Shown one piece after another: positions 1 through 9,361 of a stretch of 64,000 bases of DNA; the stretch's first letter is position 1; every line of letters starts with the position of its first letter. The notes beneath the pieces are model-generated. The model searched no databases. It was not told the DNA's origin and saw only the letters and a list, made by a program, of their open reading frames with translations. A program made the position numbers and the translations under genes. The stretch covers positions 1-64,000 of the forward strand of contig JAUNUI010000015.1 of NCBI GenBank assembly GCA_030538255.1. Reading direction: 5' to 3'. Origin of the DNA: Pelistega sp. (GTDB lineage Bacteria; Pseudomonadota; Gammaproteobacteria; Burkholderiales; Burkholderiaceae_B).

Positions 1-1310
1 TTTCAGCACCGGTCACATCCCCCGCATTATCGTTATAGCTGGCTGGTGCAGCGGGTTTTGCTGGGGCAGTCGTGTCCACCGTGAAGACTATTGGATCACT
101 CTTCGCGCTTTCATTCCCTGCTGCATCGGTCAAGGTGTAAGAAAGTTGATGCTCTCCTTCGCCCAATGGATTGTTCGGGGTTAAGGTACCTGTTGCAGCA
201 TCGTAGGTCGCAGGGATTTCATTGCCTGCTTGATCATACAACTTCGGTGTATCCGTCAGGCCCTTACCCACATTGATACCAGGGGTGGTATCGTCAGTTG
301 TTGCCGCCGTGCTTTCTGCACCGGTCACATCCCCCGCATTATCGTTATAGCTGGCTGGTGCGGCGGGTTTTGCTGGCGCTGACGTGTCCACCGTGATGCT
401 CACCGTTGGGCTTGAACCACTCACATTACCAGCCGCGTCTTTCACGCCCACACCAATAGTATGCGTGCCCTCACCAAGTGGCTCCTTAGGACTTAAGGTA
501 CCATCATCATTCACAATATGTTCAACCACATTACCGTCAACATAGAGTACAGGGGTTTCGCCGGTACCGAGCGTTGGCGCAGCTACATTCGGCTGTGTAT
601 CGTCGGTTGTCTTACCATCACTCAGTGCACCTTGCACACTACCGACATCATCGCTTAAGGCGGGGGCTGTCGTTGGGGCTGATGGTGCCGTCGTGTCCAC
701 CGTGATGCTCACCGTTGGACTTGAGCCGCTCACATTACCAGCGGCATCTTTCACACCCACACCAATTGTATGCGTGCCCTCACCAAGCGGCTCCTTAGGA
801 CTTAAGGTACCGTCATCATTCACAATATGTTCAACCACATTACCGTCAACATAGAGTACAGGGGTTTCGCCGGTACCTACAACTGGCGCCGTAATACTCG
901 GCTGTGTATCGTCGGTTGTCTTACCGTCTACAAGCGCACCTTGTTCACTGCCTACATCATCTGCCACCACAGGCGCACTTGTCGGCGCAGCAGGCGCCGT
1001 CGTGTCCACGGTAATGCTCACCGTTGGACTTGAGCCGCTCACATTACCAGCCGCGTCTTTCACACCCACACCAATCGTATGCGTGCCCTCACCAAGTGGC
1101 TCCTTAGGACTTAAGCTACCATCTGGATTCACAATATGTGCAACAACCTTACCGTCAACATAGAGCACAGGGGTTTCACCGGTACCGAGTGTTGGCGCCG
1201 CAACATTCGGCTGTGTATCGTCAGTTGTCTTACCATCACTCAATGCACCTTGTTCACTGCCTACATCATCAGTTAAGGCTGGTGCTGTCTTAGGAGCTGC
1301 CGGCGGTGTG
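1..1310 (-). repeat. Near-identical long tandem repeats inside the adhesin gene
   Basis: The word CGTGTCCA recurs at 71, 383, 692 and 1001, spacings of 312, 309 and 309 bp, all multiples of three (104, 103 and 103 codons). Two unit types are visible. The units at about 383-1310 carry the APTLGTGETPVLYVDG sequence. The units nearer the left edge (about 1-382) carry SYNDNAGDVTGAES and KLYDQAGNEIPATYD. Copies within a type are nearly identical at DNA level, which suggests recent duplication or gene conversion and makes this stretch prone to copy-number change and assembly collapse. Confidence 0.9.
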
Positions 1311-1837
1311 GTATCTGGCCCTGAACCACCACCGCTACTGCCGCCACTCGCAGCACCTGCAATTAAACCAGCTCCCGCAAGCACACCAAGAATCGGCCAT
1401 AATACAGAACTGGCTCCTGAAGCTCCTGCCCCAATCCACCATGGAGCAATAAAGCCAGCGTCTTCTGGAAGATACTGGCCTTCAATTTGCCCAGCAAGTA
1501 AGTGATTGGTTGCGTCAGCGGCTTGATTGCTATCAGCAATATAAGCATGATATCGACCATCCTCACCTAAGCCAATTAATTGACTATCTTCTTGTGAGTA
1601 ATATTCTTCGATAATTAAATCAGCTTCATCCTGATTTTCTTCAAATGATACGTGCAAATCATTATTTACACGTTTTGCAATAATATGTTGAGGTCCTTTG
1701 CCTGTAGCCTCATCAACAAACTCATAATTCACATGATTTTGAGCCTGAATAACCGTTGGCGCTCCGTCTAAAGTAACTTCAATATGCTGTTTAATTGTTT
1801 GCTTCGCATCGTTGACATTAACGGTGATTTTCTTCAT
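1..1837 (-). CDS. Bap-type large adhesin with Ig-like repeats, N-terminal part (runs off left edge)
   Basis: Open frame starting MKKITVNVNDAKQ, with AAGG upstream, that stays open to the window edge, so only the first 612 or so codons are present. Residues 1-135 resemble the BapA-type prefix domain (VNYEFVDEATGKGPQ...). A Gly/Ala-rich hydrophobic stretch with WWIGAGASG follows at about 135-175, then a TTPPAAP linker. From about residue 180 come repeated Ig-like modules of 103-104 residues with VSITVDTTAPAAP boundaries and a LGEGTHTIGVGVKDAAGNVSG core. Proteins of this kind are secreted by type I systems, stay on the cell surface and promote biofilm formation. The export signal and any secretion genes lie outside the window. 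Function by family resemblance; the full size is unknown. Confidence 0.88.
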   Translation of the reverse strand, partial: MKKITVNVNDAKQTIKQHIEVTLDGAPTVIQAQNHVNYEFVDEATGKGPQHIIAKRVNNDLHVSFEENQDEADLIIEEYYSQEDSQLIGLGEDGRYHAYIADSNQAADATNHLLAGQIEGQYLPEDAGFIAPWWIGAGASGASSVLWPILGVLAGAGLIAGAASGGSSGGGSGPDTTPPAAPKTAPALTDDVGSEQGALSDGKTTDDTQPNVAAPTLGTGETPVLYVDGKVVAHIVNPDGSLSPKEPLGEGTHTIGVGVKDAAGNVSGSSPTVSITVDTTAPAAPTSAPVVADDVGSEQGALVDGKTTDDTQPSITAPVVGTGETPVLYVDGNVVEHIVNDDGTLSPKEPLGEGTHTIGVGVKDAAGNVSGSSPTVSITVDTTAPSAPTTAPALSDDVGSVQGALSDGKTTDDTQPNVAAPTLGTGETPVLYVDGNVVEHIVNDDGTLSPKEPLGEGTHTIGVGVKDAAGNVSGSSPTVSITVDTSAPAKPAAPASYNDNAGDVTGAESTAATTDDTTPGINVGKGLTDTPKLYDQAGNEIPATYDAATGTLTPNNPLGEGEHQLSYTLTDAAGNESAKSDPIVFTVDTTAPAKPAAPASYNDNAGDVTGAE

Positions 1838-2392
1838 ATCTTGACCTTATAAGCAGGGTATTAGTTATATATACAACTATCGTATGTTAGTAACGTTATA
1901 CCGCTGTTATATCACGCTAACACTGCCTTAAATCAATTTTAACGAAATCTAATAATTCTCCTATTACTTAGCAATAAACTCTTATAACTTTTAAATAAAG
2001 CCAATTCACACCCTGTTAATCCACAAACAAACAAAATGTTTTTATTAAATATTTAATTTGTTTTGATAAAAACAATGCGCTATTTTAATATTGTTCATCG
2101 CCATTAAAACCATCCATTTTTCATAGACGATTAAGTCCTTTTATTTTTGTATATACAATATCATTAGATATATATAATAATAAATAAGTGGTATTTTTTA
2201 TAAATTAACAACGAATTTTATATTATTTTTTAATCGATAATTTAAGTGCCTAAGCACTTAAATACCTCTATTAAGGAGGCCATATTGATGTCTAATTTTC
2301 CATAATCATGGAAATAACATAGTTGTCATAAAACCACACTCTCGTAGCGAGACTCACACTCCATCCAGCATTTGAACGCCTGTACTACGACC
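1838..2392. other. AT-rich spacer between adhesin gene and ssb
   Basis: About 550 bp with no convincing gene. It is strongly AT-rich between 1960 and 2240, as expected for the control region of a surface adhesin transcribed leftward. A perfect 9-bp hairpin and a Shine-Dalgarno sequence followed by a five-codon frame lie near its right end and are listed separately. No clear -35/-10 pair for the adhesin could be fixed by eye. Confidence 0.5.
2241..2305 (+). other. Hairpin followed by a strong ribosome-binding site and a five-codon frame
   Basis: TTTAAGTGC (2241-2249) and GCACTTAAA (2254-2262) form a perfect 9-bp stem with a 4-base loop. Ten bases on is AAGGAGG (2273-2279), an 8-base spacer, then ATG at 2288 and a frame reading MSNFP before TAA at 2303-2305. 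The combination looks like a leader-peptide start, but no gene follows on this strand (ssb is convergent), so it may be chance or part of a small RNA. Confidence 0.3.
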
Positions 2393-2423
2393 AAAAAAAA
2401 GTCCAAACCATAAGGTCTGGACT
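2393..2423 (-). terminator. Rho-independent terminator of ssb
   Basis: Read on the minus strand, AGTCCAGACC, a TTAT loop and GGTTTGGACT form a 10-bp stem with one G-U pair, followed at once by eight T residues. It lies 29 bp past the ssb stop codon. Confidence 0.92.
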
Positions 2424-2451
2424 CCTCTCATACAGCCATAACGACACTCGC

Positions 2452-3093
2452 TTAGAACGGAATATCGTCATCCATATTATCAAAAGGATCAACATTAGTA
2501 GTTGGCGCTGATGGACGGCCTTGCGGTGCATTTTGAGCCATACCCGCACCTGCGCCCATACCACCTGCCGCCGCACCTGCACCATAGCCTGTGCTTGGAT
2601 TATTACGTGGTCCTTTTGACTCAAAGCCACCATCATTCGCACGAGATCCGCCATAGTTACCACCCGCAGGCTGATATTGTGGCTCATCGCCAACGGGATA
2701 ATTCTCACTTTCCCTTGTCTGAGGGGGACGATTAATATTTGTATGACCCTCTGTCTCTTGGCTACGACTACCCAACATCTGCATCTGATCAGCAACAATC
2801 TCGGTGGTGTAGCGGTCCACACCTTCCTTATCCTGCCACTTGCGTGTCTTCAGACGTCCCTCGACGTACACTGAACTGCCTTTTTTCAAGTATTGGCCAA
2901 CCACTTCAGCTTGGCGACCGAAGAAAACTACGCGGTGCCACTCAGTATCGTCACGACGCTCACCCGTGTTCTTGTCTTTCCAAGTTGAAGTCGTGGCAAT
3001 TGAGACATTCGCTACGGTAAAACCATCTGGGTTATAACGCATTTCTGGATCGCGCCCTAGATTCCCTACTAAAATCACTTTATTGACTGACAT
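2452..3093 (-). CDS. ssb: Single-stranded DNA-binding protein
   Basis: Binds and protects single-stranded DNA during replication, recombination and repair. The 213-residue product begins [20 protein letters not shown], the classic OB-fold start. It continues with a Gly-, Asn- and Ala-rich flexible linker (about residues 115-200) and ends DDDIPF, the acidic tip that recruits partner proteins. The start at 3093 is preferred over an in-frame start 54 bp upstream because it matches the family N terminus and has AGGAAA just ahead of it. It lies on the opposite strand to uvrA with an MFS gene between them, an order common in Burkholderiales. No LexA-type operator was evident upstream. Confidence 0.97.
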   Translation of the reverse strand: MSVNKVILVGNLGRDPEMRYNPDGFTVANVSIATTSTWKDKNTGERRDDTEWHRVVFFGRQAEVVGQYLKKGSSVYVEGRLKTRKWQDKEGVDRYTTEIVADQMQMLGSRSQETEGHTNINRPPQTRESENYPVGDEPQYQPAGGNYGGSRANDGGFESKGPRNNPSTGYGAGAAAGGMGAGAGMAQNAPQGRPSAPTTNVDPFDNMDDDIPF

Positions 3094-3529
3094 ATTATTT
3101 CCTAATTCTATAAACGATGAATCCTTAAGCGCAGCTCTCTGAGGCACCCCTCACTCCTAAGATGAGGGTCTCTAAAGAACTGCCAGCCTCATGAAGAGAG
3201 ACGACTAATCACTACTCAGATTCATCTTATCATCTGATAAATTGCTGTCCTCTATTATAGCCATGCTGCTTTTTAAGTGAGAGCTTTATCGCCTGCTCTA
3301 GCTAATTTAGCCCGCGACTTTTTACGAAAGTACTTTCGTTTCAGCCTGTGCCTTCTAAGTTAAAGCCGCCTAGTTCCAAAAACTAGCCTTTTTAAAAAAG
3401 CCACTCTGCACAATAGAACTAGCCTTTTAAGTAAAAGCCGCCCTGCCCAAGCAAACCAGCTTCTCTAAGTCAGCGTTCTCATGCTTCACATAATTACTAT
3501 TAGCCACGCAATTTATCACTAGGCCGCTT
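3094..3529. other. ssb / MFS spacer with palindrome and degenerate repeats
   Basis: A 436-bp gene-free stretch. It holds the ssb leader, including a 7-bp stem at about 3146-3171 (ACCC(C)TCA with TGAGGGT), a perfect 16-bp palindrome ACGAAAGTACTTTCGT at 3324-3339, and a 36-bp degenerate tandem repeat at 3351-3459. No clear terminator for the MFS gene, which is transcribed toward ssb, was seen. Confidence 0.6.
3351..3459. repeat. 36-bp degenerate tandem repeat, three copies
   Basis: Copies begin at 3351, 3387 and 3423 (36, 36 and 37 bp). Each opens CCTTYTWARW, has AAAGCCRCYC in the middle and ends near AACTAG or ACCAG. A fourth, poorer match begins at 3460 and another near 3270. There are no unique spacers between copies, so this is a tandem array and not a CRISPR. 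Confidence 0.7.
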
Positions 3530-4762
3530 TTAAACCAGCGCTTTCATACCTCGTGAAACAAAGAACCACAACGCGGCAATCGCAGCGCCAAGCAAGAAGA
3601 CGAACGAGCTGCCGCCATAATGCGCAATCAAGCCACCGAGCGCACCACCCGCAGCCACGCCCAATGCCTGACACATATTATATAAACCCATGGCCAAGCC
3701 CTTATGCTGTGGTGGCGAGACGCGCGACACCATTGAGGGCTGCAAGGCTTCCAACATATTGAATGCCCAGAAGAAGACGATTAAGGCCAACACAATACTG
3801 GCAAAATAATGACTCGCCAAGGGCAGTAAAGCCATCACGACCGCTAATACCGCGACACTGACATCAAGACCTAATTGATGCACCTTACGGGTTTCGACGT
3901 AAAAGACGCCTGGCACCATTAAGACGAAAGCCACTAAAATCACCGGCAAATAGACTTCCCATAACTGCCCAATATCGAAGCCCGCGACCCGGACTATTAA
4001 GGACGGCAAGACCACGAACATGGCCATCAAGATAAAGTGTAAGCAAAAGACGCCGAAATTTAGGCGCATTAAGCTGTCATTCTTCATGACCTCTTTCACC
4101 GACACATCAGGAATCGCTTGGTCATGCATGGGCACCACAGGCACCATGAAAGTCGCTAAGAGCAAGCAAATAAAGCCCAGTGCACTAATGGTCCAGAACA
4201 AGCCGCTTAAGCCCGCTATCTTCACTAATAAGGGGGATAACACCAAGGATACGGCAAAAGAGATCGCGATTGAGCCACCGACCATGGCCATGGCTCGCGT
4301 ACGCACTTCCGGACGCGTTGCATCGGCGACCCAGGCCGTAATCGCCGCAGAAACCGCGCCGAAACCTTGAATCGCACGACCAATAATCACACCCGTCACG
4401 GAATCACTCATGGCGCAGACAACCCCACCCAGAATAAATAAGGCCATACCGGCAATAATCACCGGGCGGCGACCAAACTTATCGGAAATCATGCCAAAAG
4501 GAATCTGCATAATCGCCTGGGTTAAACCATAGGCACCAATCGCCAAGCCCACTAGGGCAACATTATCACCTTCAATCAAGGTCTTGGCCGCATCCGCAAA
4601 CACAGGGGTCAATAAGAACAGCCCCAACATCCGTACGGCAAATAATAAGGCCAAGCTGCTACTCGCACGACGCTCCTGGGGCGTTAACTTGAGTTTTTCT
4701 TTCTTGCCTGTGGGCGGTGGGCAGTTCGGATTCGGTTGGCAGTTCGGTGTTGCAGAAACCAT
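3530..4762 (-). CDS. MFS transporter, drug/proton antiporter type
   Basis: A 410-residue major facilitator with about 12 membrane segments. After a cytoplasmic Pro/Asn/Lys-rich N terminus (residues 1-35), the first helix begins near SSLALLFAVRMLGLFLL. The loop between helices 2 and 3 carries GMISDKFGRRPVI, the MFS A-motif, and helix 5 has GAVSAAITAWVADATRP. This resembles the YajR/Bcr-like efflux group; the substrate cannot be read from sequence. The start has AAAGG nine bases upstream. It is divergent from uvrA (120 bp between starts) and upstream of ssb. Confidence 0.85.
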   Translation of the reverse strand: MVSATPNCQPNPNCPPPTGKKEKLKLTPQERRASSSLALLFAVRMLGLFLLTPVFADAAKTLIEGDNVALVGLAIGAYGLTQAIMQIPFGMISDKFGRRPVIIAGMALFILGGVVCAMSDSVTGVIIGRAIQGFGAVSAAITAWVADATRPEVRTRAMAMVGGSIAISFAVSLVLSPLLVKIAGLSGLFWTISALGFICLLLATFMVPVVPMHDQAIPDVSVKEVMKNDSLMRLNFGVFCLHFILMAMFVVLPSLIVRVAGFDIGQLWEVYLPVILVAFVLMVPGVFYVETRKVHQLGLDVSVAVLAVVMALLPLASHYFASIVLALIVFFWAFNMLEALQPSMVSRVSPPQHKGLAMGLYNMCQALGVAAGGALGGLIAHYGGSSFVFLLGAAIAALWFFVSRGMKALV

Positions 4763-4882
4763 CAGATAAACCTTTATTATGAAATAAGTTCGCTAGGTGT
4801 TTTACCTTTACAGCCTAGCTGCGTTATAGTAATGGATTAACCATGAAAAATGGCTTAATTTCCTAGGCATATAAAATTTCCC

Positions 4883-7800
4883 ATGCAGCAATCTCGTCGT
4901 TCAGCAGACTCTGGCCCCTCATTGCAGGATCTCATCCGCATTCGTGGGGCTCGTACACATAATCTGAAAAACATCTCCCTTGATATTCCTCGCCACCAGT
5001 TAGTGGTCTTAACAGGACTATCCGGTTCGGGGAAGTCTTCTCTAGCGTTTGACACCCTCTATGCCGAGGGTCAACGCCGTTATGTTGAGAGTCTCTCTGC
5101 CTACGCGCGCCAGTTCTTGCAACTGATGGACAAGCCCGATGTCGATCTGATCGAAGGGCTCTCGCCAGCGATTGCCATTGAGCAAAAGTCAGCAGGCAGC
5201 AATCCCCGCTCGACCGTCGGCACAATTACAGAAATTCATGATTACCTGCGTCTATTATACGCCCGAGTTGGAACCCCGTACTGCCCGACCCATGGTGAAC
5301 CCTTGCAAGCACAAAGTGTGGCACAGATTGTTGATGCGATCTTAGCGCTAGCTGAAGATACACGGATCAGCATCTTAGCGCCGATTGCCCGTGGTAATAA
5401 GGGCAGCTTTGAAGACAGTTTTGCGCAATTTCAAGCGCAAGGTTTTATTCGCGTACGTATCAATCAAACCATGTACGAGATTGATAACGCACCACCACTA
5501 TTGAAGAACGACAAGCACGATATTGATGTGGTGATTGACCGCCTTAAAGTGCGTGCTGAAAACCAGCAACGCCTCGCGGAAAGTGTCGAGACCGCCCTGA
5601 AACTTGCCAATGGTCGCGTCCTTATTCTAAATATGGATACCCAAGAGGAGACGCCCTTCTCCAGCCGCTATGCCTGCCCCATTTGCAGCCATAGCCTCAC
5701 CGAGCTTGAGCCACGTCTCTTTAGTTTTAATAATCCTGTCGGTGCCTGCTCGCGCTGTGATGGCTTAGGTCAAGTCGCCGTGTTCGACCCACAGCGTGTG
5801 GTGGCGCTCCCTGAACTCAGCCTCGCGAATGGCGCTATCCGTGGTTGGGATACGCGCAACGCCTTCACCCACACCTTATTGAACAGCTTAGCACTGCATT
5901 ATGGGTTTGATTTACAGACGCCTTTTCAAGACTTAGACGAGCACGTACAACAGGTAATTCTGTACGGTTCTGGCGAAGAAGAATTAGACTTTTTATATCT
6001 CAATGAACAAGGTCGCACGACGGTGAAGCGTCACGCCTTCGAAGGGGTTCTGCCGAATTTAGAGCGTCGCTGGCGTGAGACCGATTCTGCCCCTCTGCGT
6101 GAAGAACTGAGTAAGTTACGTAGCACTGTATGTTGTCCAGAATGCCATGGTTCTCGTCTAAAAGCCGATGCGCGCAATGTCTTTATTGGTGATGATATTC
6201 GCCCATTGCCTGCATCCTCAATAAGCGCAACAGAGCCAAAGCCAGTCACTACCTTATCGAGCGCCACTGAGCTTACCGATGGTGCAACAGAGACACTGGG
6301 CTCAGGAGAAGGAGCACTTGCGTCAGATAGAGTACTTGCGAGAGATGAAACAATTACGGGAGAGTCGGCCAATAAGCAGCATGATAAGCGGCGCGGTTTG
6401 GGTATCTATGAAGTTGAAGCTCTCTCCCTGCTTGACTGCTTGCGTTGGTTTGAACAGCTGGAATTAAGCGGTGCCAAGCAAGAAGTCGCTGAACGTATTA
6501 TTCGAGAGATTCAATCACGCTTGCAATTCTTAAATGATGTGGGCTTAAACTATTTATCCCTTGACCGTAGTGCGGATACGATCTCCGGTGGTGAGGCGCA
6601 ACGTATTCGTCTCGCCTCGCAAATTGGCTCAGGTCTTACTGGCGTGATGTATGTCTTAGATGAACCCTCGATTGGTTTACACCAGCGCGATAATGACCGC
6701 CTGATTAAAACCCTGCAACACCTACGTGACTTAGGCAATAGCGTGATTGTGGTCGAGCACGACGAAGATATGGTGCGTGCCGCGGACTGGGTGATTGATA
6801 TGGGACCAGGTGCTGGCGAACATGGTGGCCAGGTGATTGCTCAAGGTACAGCGGCAGAGCTCTTGCAGCACCCTGCCTCAATCACCGGTGCTTACCTCAG
6901 TGGTCGCAAGCAGATCACCGATTACCCGCTACGCCCCGTAAATCAAGAGACACAATGGTTAACGCTATCAGGTTGCCATGGTCATAATCTCAAGAACGTC
7001 ACTCTGAAACTCCCCTTATCGAAATTAGTTTGTATTACGGGCGTCTCAGGCTCAGGTAAATCAACCCTGATTAATGACACCTTGGCGGCGATTCTAATGC
7101 GCGACCTTAACCGCGCACATACCGACCCTGCGCCCTATGAGCAGATCGAAGGGATGGAAGCGCTCGATAAGATTATTAACGTCGATCAAAGCCCTATTGG
7201 CCGCACCCCTCGTAGTAATCCAGCTACCTATACCGGCCTATTTACACCGATTCGTGAGCTCTTTGCCGGCACACCCGAAGCCCGTGCACGTGGCTATGAT
7301 GCTGGGCGCTTCTCCTTTAATGTCAAGGGCGGTCGCTGTGAATCTTGCCAAGGCGATGGTGTGATTAAAGTGGAGATGCACTTCTTACCCGATATGTATG
7401 TGCCTTGCGATACCTGTCAAGGTCAACGCTATAACCGCGAGACACTTGATATCCGTTATCGCGGCAAGAATATTAGTGATGTACTCAACCTTACGGTAGA
7501 GCAAGCACTAGAGTATTTCTCCGCGGTTCCTGCCATCGCTCGTCGCTTATCAACCCTGATGGATGTGGGCTTAAGCTATATTCGCTTAGGCCAAAGTGCG
7601 ACCACCCTCTCAGGTGGCGAAGCACAGCGCATTAAACTTTCTCTAGAATTATCTAAGCGCAGCACGGGCAAGACTTTCTATGTACTCGATGAACCTACTA
7701 CAGGCCTACACTTCGCAGATATTGATTTACTCTTAAAGGTCTTAAACAAATTAGTTGATGCGGGTAACTCTGTCGTGATTATTGAACATAATCTTGATGT

Positions 7801-7951
7801 AATCAAAGCGGCTGATTGGCTTGTTGACCTAGGCCCCGAAGGTGGGCAAGGTGGGGGGCAAATTATCGCCACAGGTACGCCGGAGCAGATTAGTGAGAAC
7901 CCACACAGCCTGACAGGACGCTATTTACAAGCCCATATGCAGAAGGCTTAG
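4883..7951 (+). CDS. uvrA: Excinuclease ABC subunit A, with a family-atypical insertion
   Basis: Damage-recognition ATPase of nucleotide excision repair, partner of UvrB. Two ABC modules are visible. The first Walker A is GLSGSGKSS at residues 45-53, with its signature at [15 protein letters not shown]. The second has GVSGSGKST and [15 protein letters not shown]. Zinc-binding cysteine pairs occur in the first half (CPICSH, CSRCDG) and in the C-terminal finger ([14 protein letters not shown]). At 1022 residues it is longer than the usual 940 or so. The excess is an Ala/Ser/Thr/Glu-rich, probably disordered segment at about residues 444-504, between RPLPA and the [10 protein letters not shown] helix. 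No strong ribosome-binding site and no LexA box are apparent upstream. Confidence 0.97.
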   Translation: MQQSRRSADSGPSLQDLIRIRGARTHNLKNISLDIPRHQLVVLTGLSGSGKSSLAFDTLYAEGQRRYVESLSAYARQFLQLMDKPDVDLIEGLSPAIAIEQKSAGSNPRSTVGTITEIHDYLRLLYARVGTPYCPTHGEPLQAQSVAQIVDAILALAEDTRISILAPIARGNKGSFEDSFAQFQAQGFIRVRINQTMYEIDNAPPLLKNDKHDIDVVIDRLKVRAENQQRLAESVETALKLANGRVLILNMDTQEETPFSSRYACPICSHSLTELEPRLFSFNNPVGACSRCDGLGQVAVFDPQRVVALPELSLANGAIRGWDTRNAFTHTLLNSLALHYGFDLQTPFQDLDEHVQQVILYGSGEEELDFLYLNEQGRTTVKRHAFEGVLPNLERRWRETDSAPLREELSKLRSTVCCPECHGSRLKADARNVFIGDDIRPLPASSISATEPKPVTTLSSATELTDGATETLGSGEGALASDRVLARDETITGESANKQHDKRRGLGIYEVEALSLLDCLRWFEQLELSGAKQEVAERIIREIQSRLQFLNDVGLNYLSLDRSADTISGGEAQRIRLASQIGSGLTGVMYVLDEPSIGLHQRDNDRLIKTLQHLRDLGNSVIVVEHDEDMVRAADWVIDMGPGAGEHGGQVIAQGTAAELLQHPASITGAYLSGRKQITDYPLRPVNQETQWLTLSGCHGHNLKNVTLKLPLSKLVCITGVSGSGKSTLINDTLAAILMRDLNRAHTDPAPYEQIEGMEALDKIINVDQSPIGRTPRSNPATYTGLFTPIRELFAGTPEARARGYDAGRFSFNVKGGRCESCQGDGVIKVEMHFLPDMYVPCDTCQGQRYNRETLDIRYRGKNISDVLNLTVEQALEYFSAVPAIARRLSTLMDVGLSYIRLGQSATTLSGGEAQRIKLSLELSKRSTGKTFYVLDEPTTGLHFADIDLLLKVLNKLVDAGNSVVIIEHNLDVIKAADWLVDLGPEGGQGGGQIIATGTPEQISENPHSLTGRYLQAHMQKA

Positions 7952-8083
7952 CCGAATAGCAGTGCTGAACCAGTTGATGGGCTAAGTATATTGAAAGACT
8001 GAGTCAAGACAGCTGATCCATACGCCACAAAGAAGCAAATCCCCAAGAAAGAAGACGATAATAGATAAGCTAACAACAAATAC

Positions 8084-9208
8084 TCAAATCTTAAACAATC
8101 TTCTATGCTCTTTAATCGCATAACGGTCAGTCATGCCGGCGATATAGTCGGCGATGGAGCGTACAAGCTTATCTTCGTCTTTTTTCTGGTAGTCGTTAGG
8201 CAAGAGACACGGATTCTCTAAGAAAGCAGCAAACAACTCTTTAATAATCAGGCTCGCCTTCGACGACATGCGCATGACTTTGTAGTGACGGTAGAGATTT
8301 TTCATTAAGAAGCTTTTTAACTCATCTTCTTTTTGACGAATATCTTTGGAGAAGGCCACCAACATCGGGGCTTTATATACATCTTGAATAGTTTTCACAT
8401 GGTGCTTATGAATATTATCCGCCGTGGTTTGTGAGAGATCGACAATCAACGTATTAATCATGCGTCGAATCGTCTCGGAAATCACACGGCGTCCCTTAAT
8501 CTTCGGATATAAGGCTAGCACCGCCTCATAATGCTCATTAAAAATCGCCACTTCACGAATCTGCTCAAGTGTGATTAAGCCAGAGCGTAAACCATCATCA
8601 ATATCATGATTGTTGTAGGCGATTTCATCGGCAAGATTGGCGAGTTGCGCCTCTAGGCAGGGCTGTTGCTTATCAATAAAGCGTTGACCGACATCGCCCA
8701 ATGCGCGCGCATTCTTTAAGGAGCAATGTTTAAGAATACCTGAACGCGTCTCAAAGCTTAAATTTAAACCATTAAATTCGGCATAACGCTCTTCCAACTC
8801 GTCCACAATACGTAAGCTTTGCAGATTATGTTCAAAGCCACCCGATTTAGGCGCATGCTTTTTCATAAATTCATTCAAAGCATCTTGCCCTGCATGACCA
8901 AAAGGCGTGTGACCCAAATCATGGGCTAAGGAAATCGCTTCAACCAAATCTTCGTTCAGCTTTAAATTACGTGCTAAGGCCCGGGCAATCTGCACGACTT
9001 CTAAGCTATGGGTTAAGCGCGTGCGAAATAAATCGCCTTCATGATTAACAAATACTTGCGTCTTATACTCTAAGCGACGGAACGCGCCACAATGAATAAT
9101 GCGGTCACGGTCACGTTGGAAAACCCCACGGTTCTTATCTTCAGGCTCATCGTAACGACGACCGCGGCTGTCTTTTTCGTGACTGGCATAAGACGCTAAG
9201 TTAGACAT
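8084..9208 (-). CDS. dgt: Deoxyguanosinetriphosphate triphosphohydrolase-like protein
   Basis: HD-superfamily hydrolase expected to split dGTP or related dNTPs into nucleoside and triphosphate. The 374-residue product has the metal-binding signature RTRLTHS (residues 62-68) and [10 protein letters not shown] (96-105), plus [17 protein letters not shown] later in the chain, typical of the dGTPase-like family. The start at 9208 ([17 protein letters not shown]) is chosen over one 42 bp upstream because AGGAAA precedes it and the family begins here. It is the third gene of an aroK-aroB-dgt unit, 150 bp below aroB, a gene order seen in related bacteria. Confidence 0.93.
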   Translation of the reverse strand: MSNLASYASHEKDSRGRRYDEPEDKNRGVFQRDRDRIIHCGAFRRLEYKTQVFVNHEGDLFRTRLTHSLEVVQIARALARNLKLNEDLVEAISLAHDLGHTPFGHAGQDALNEFMKKHAPKSGGFEHNLQSLRIVDELEERYAEFNGLNLSFETRSGILKHCSLKNARALGDVGQRFIDKQQPCLEAQLANLADEIAYNNHDIDDGLRSGLITLEQIREVAIFNEHYEAVLALYPKIKGRRVISETIRRMINTLIVDLSQTTADNIHKHHVKTIQDVYKAPMLVAFSKDIRQKEDELKSFLMKNLYRHYKVMRMSSKASLIIKELFAAFLENPCLLPNDYQKKDEDKLVRSIADYIAGMTDRYAIKEHRRLFKI

Positions 9209-9361
9209 TTCAGGTTTCCTTTCTATGTATTTCCCGCTTGTTTGACACAATATATATCCATTTCATGTGAAGCCCAAGTGCCTGTCATACAACCTTAGCC
9301 AAAGCTACCAGGCCTAATAGAAGCGACAATAAGGCGCTGCAATAAAGAGATGCCACAAAAC

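Noticed and set aside
2385-2822. 145-codon frame overlapping ssb in another frame
   Set aside because: It overlaps the ssb terminator and encodes low-complexity sequence; the ssb frame is unmistakable.
3351-3459. CRISPR array suggested by a 36-bp unit length
   Set aside because: The copies abut directly with no unique spacers, are degenerate, and no cas genes are near.
4763-4882. LexA (SOS) operator between the MFS gene and uvrA
   Set aside because: No CTG-N10-CAG type palindrome found there or upstream of ssb.
6031-6372. 113-codon frame opposite uvrA at the insertion
   Set aside because: Serine- and valine-rich antisense shadow of the low-complexity UvrA insertion; the uvrA frame is continuous through the region.
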